Shown one piece after another: positions 5,193-5,209 of a stretch of 5,209 nucleotides of DNA; position 1 is the first letter of the stretch; each line of letters begins with the position of its first letter. The DNA comes from DASPXY01 sp038227745. GTDB lineage: Bacteria; Planctomycetota; Planctomycetia; Gemmatales; Gemmataceae. A model generated the notes under the pieces. The model saw only the letters and a program-made list of their open reading frames with translations. It ran no database searches and was not told the DNA's origin. The stretch is taken from NCBI GenBank assembly GCA_038227745.1, contig JBBRPS010000718.1, positions 1-5,209 on the forward strand, given 5' to 3'. Position numbers and translations under genes: made by a program.

Positions 5193-5209
5193 TGCCCGAA
5201 GCCCGGGAA

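Overview
The window is high-GC bacterial DNA. Every gene I can support is on the minus strand, so transcription runs from right to left. The organism is not stated. A Planctomycete (Gemmata-like) is my best guess, from the mix of a soluble FtsH-type protease, a PD-(D/E)XK-like protein ending in LxPEERLKG repeats, small toxin-antitoxin modules and GTAA-ended IS66-like insertion debris. This is inference from style, not a database match.

Right part (about 2985-5209): one long, very GC-rich gene for a 713-residue AAA+ zinc metalloprotease of the FtsH/M41 type. It has no transmembrane segment, a degenerate ATPase-like N-terminal half and a Cdc48-like pore loop. Middle part (about 1712-2904): two toxin-antitoxin modules in series. 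The first is an intact BrnT toxin (DUF497) overlapping a ribbon-helix-helix-like antitoxin. After a 238-bp gap that holds a 23-bp inverted repeat comes a Phd/YefM-like antitoxin, overlapping by ATGA a MazF/PemK-like toxin cut off after 42 residues. Next (818-1714) is an uncharacterised PD-(D/E)XK-like protein with seven 9-residue repeats near its C-terminus.

Left part (1-733): a decay zone with the most striking structure. Two small genes that once lay 12 bp apart have each been hit by a short non-autonomous element. At 594-703 is a 110-bp near-perfect palindrome flanked by 8-bp direct repeats; removing it restores a small ORF, which also carries two in-frame stops. At 176-330 is a 155-bp MITE with 13-bp perfect terminal inverted repeats starting GTAA and an 8-bp target duplication (GAAAGCCC), as expected for the IS66 family. 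Removing it and one duplicate rejoins an open frame running from ATG 411 off the left edge. The MITE supplies a TAG stop and, 1 nt later, a GTG start with its own Shine-Dalgarno-like site, so the gene is now in stop-restart form.

Taken together: a housekeeping-like protease gene borders an accessory stretch of addiction modules, a putative nuclease and successively broken small genes. Any functional link between the protease and the antitoxins is only a hypothesis. No RNA genes, CRISPR arrays or complete insertion sequences were seen. No stretch over 300 bp lacks an annotated feature.
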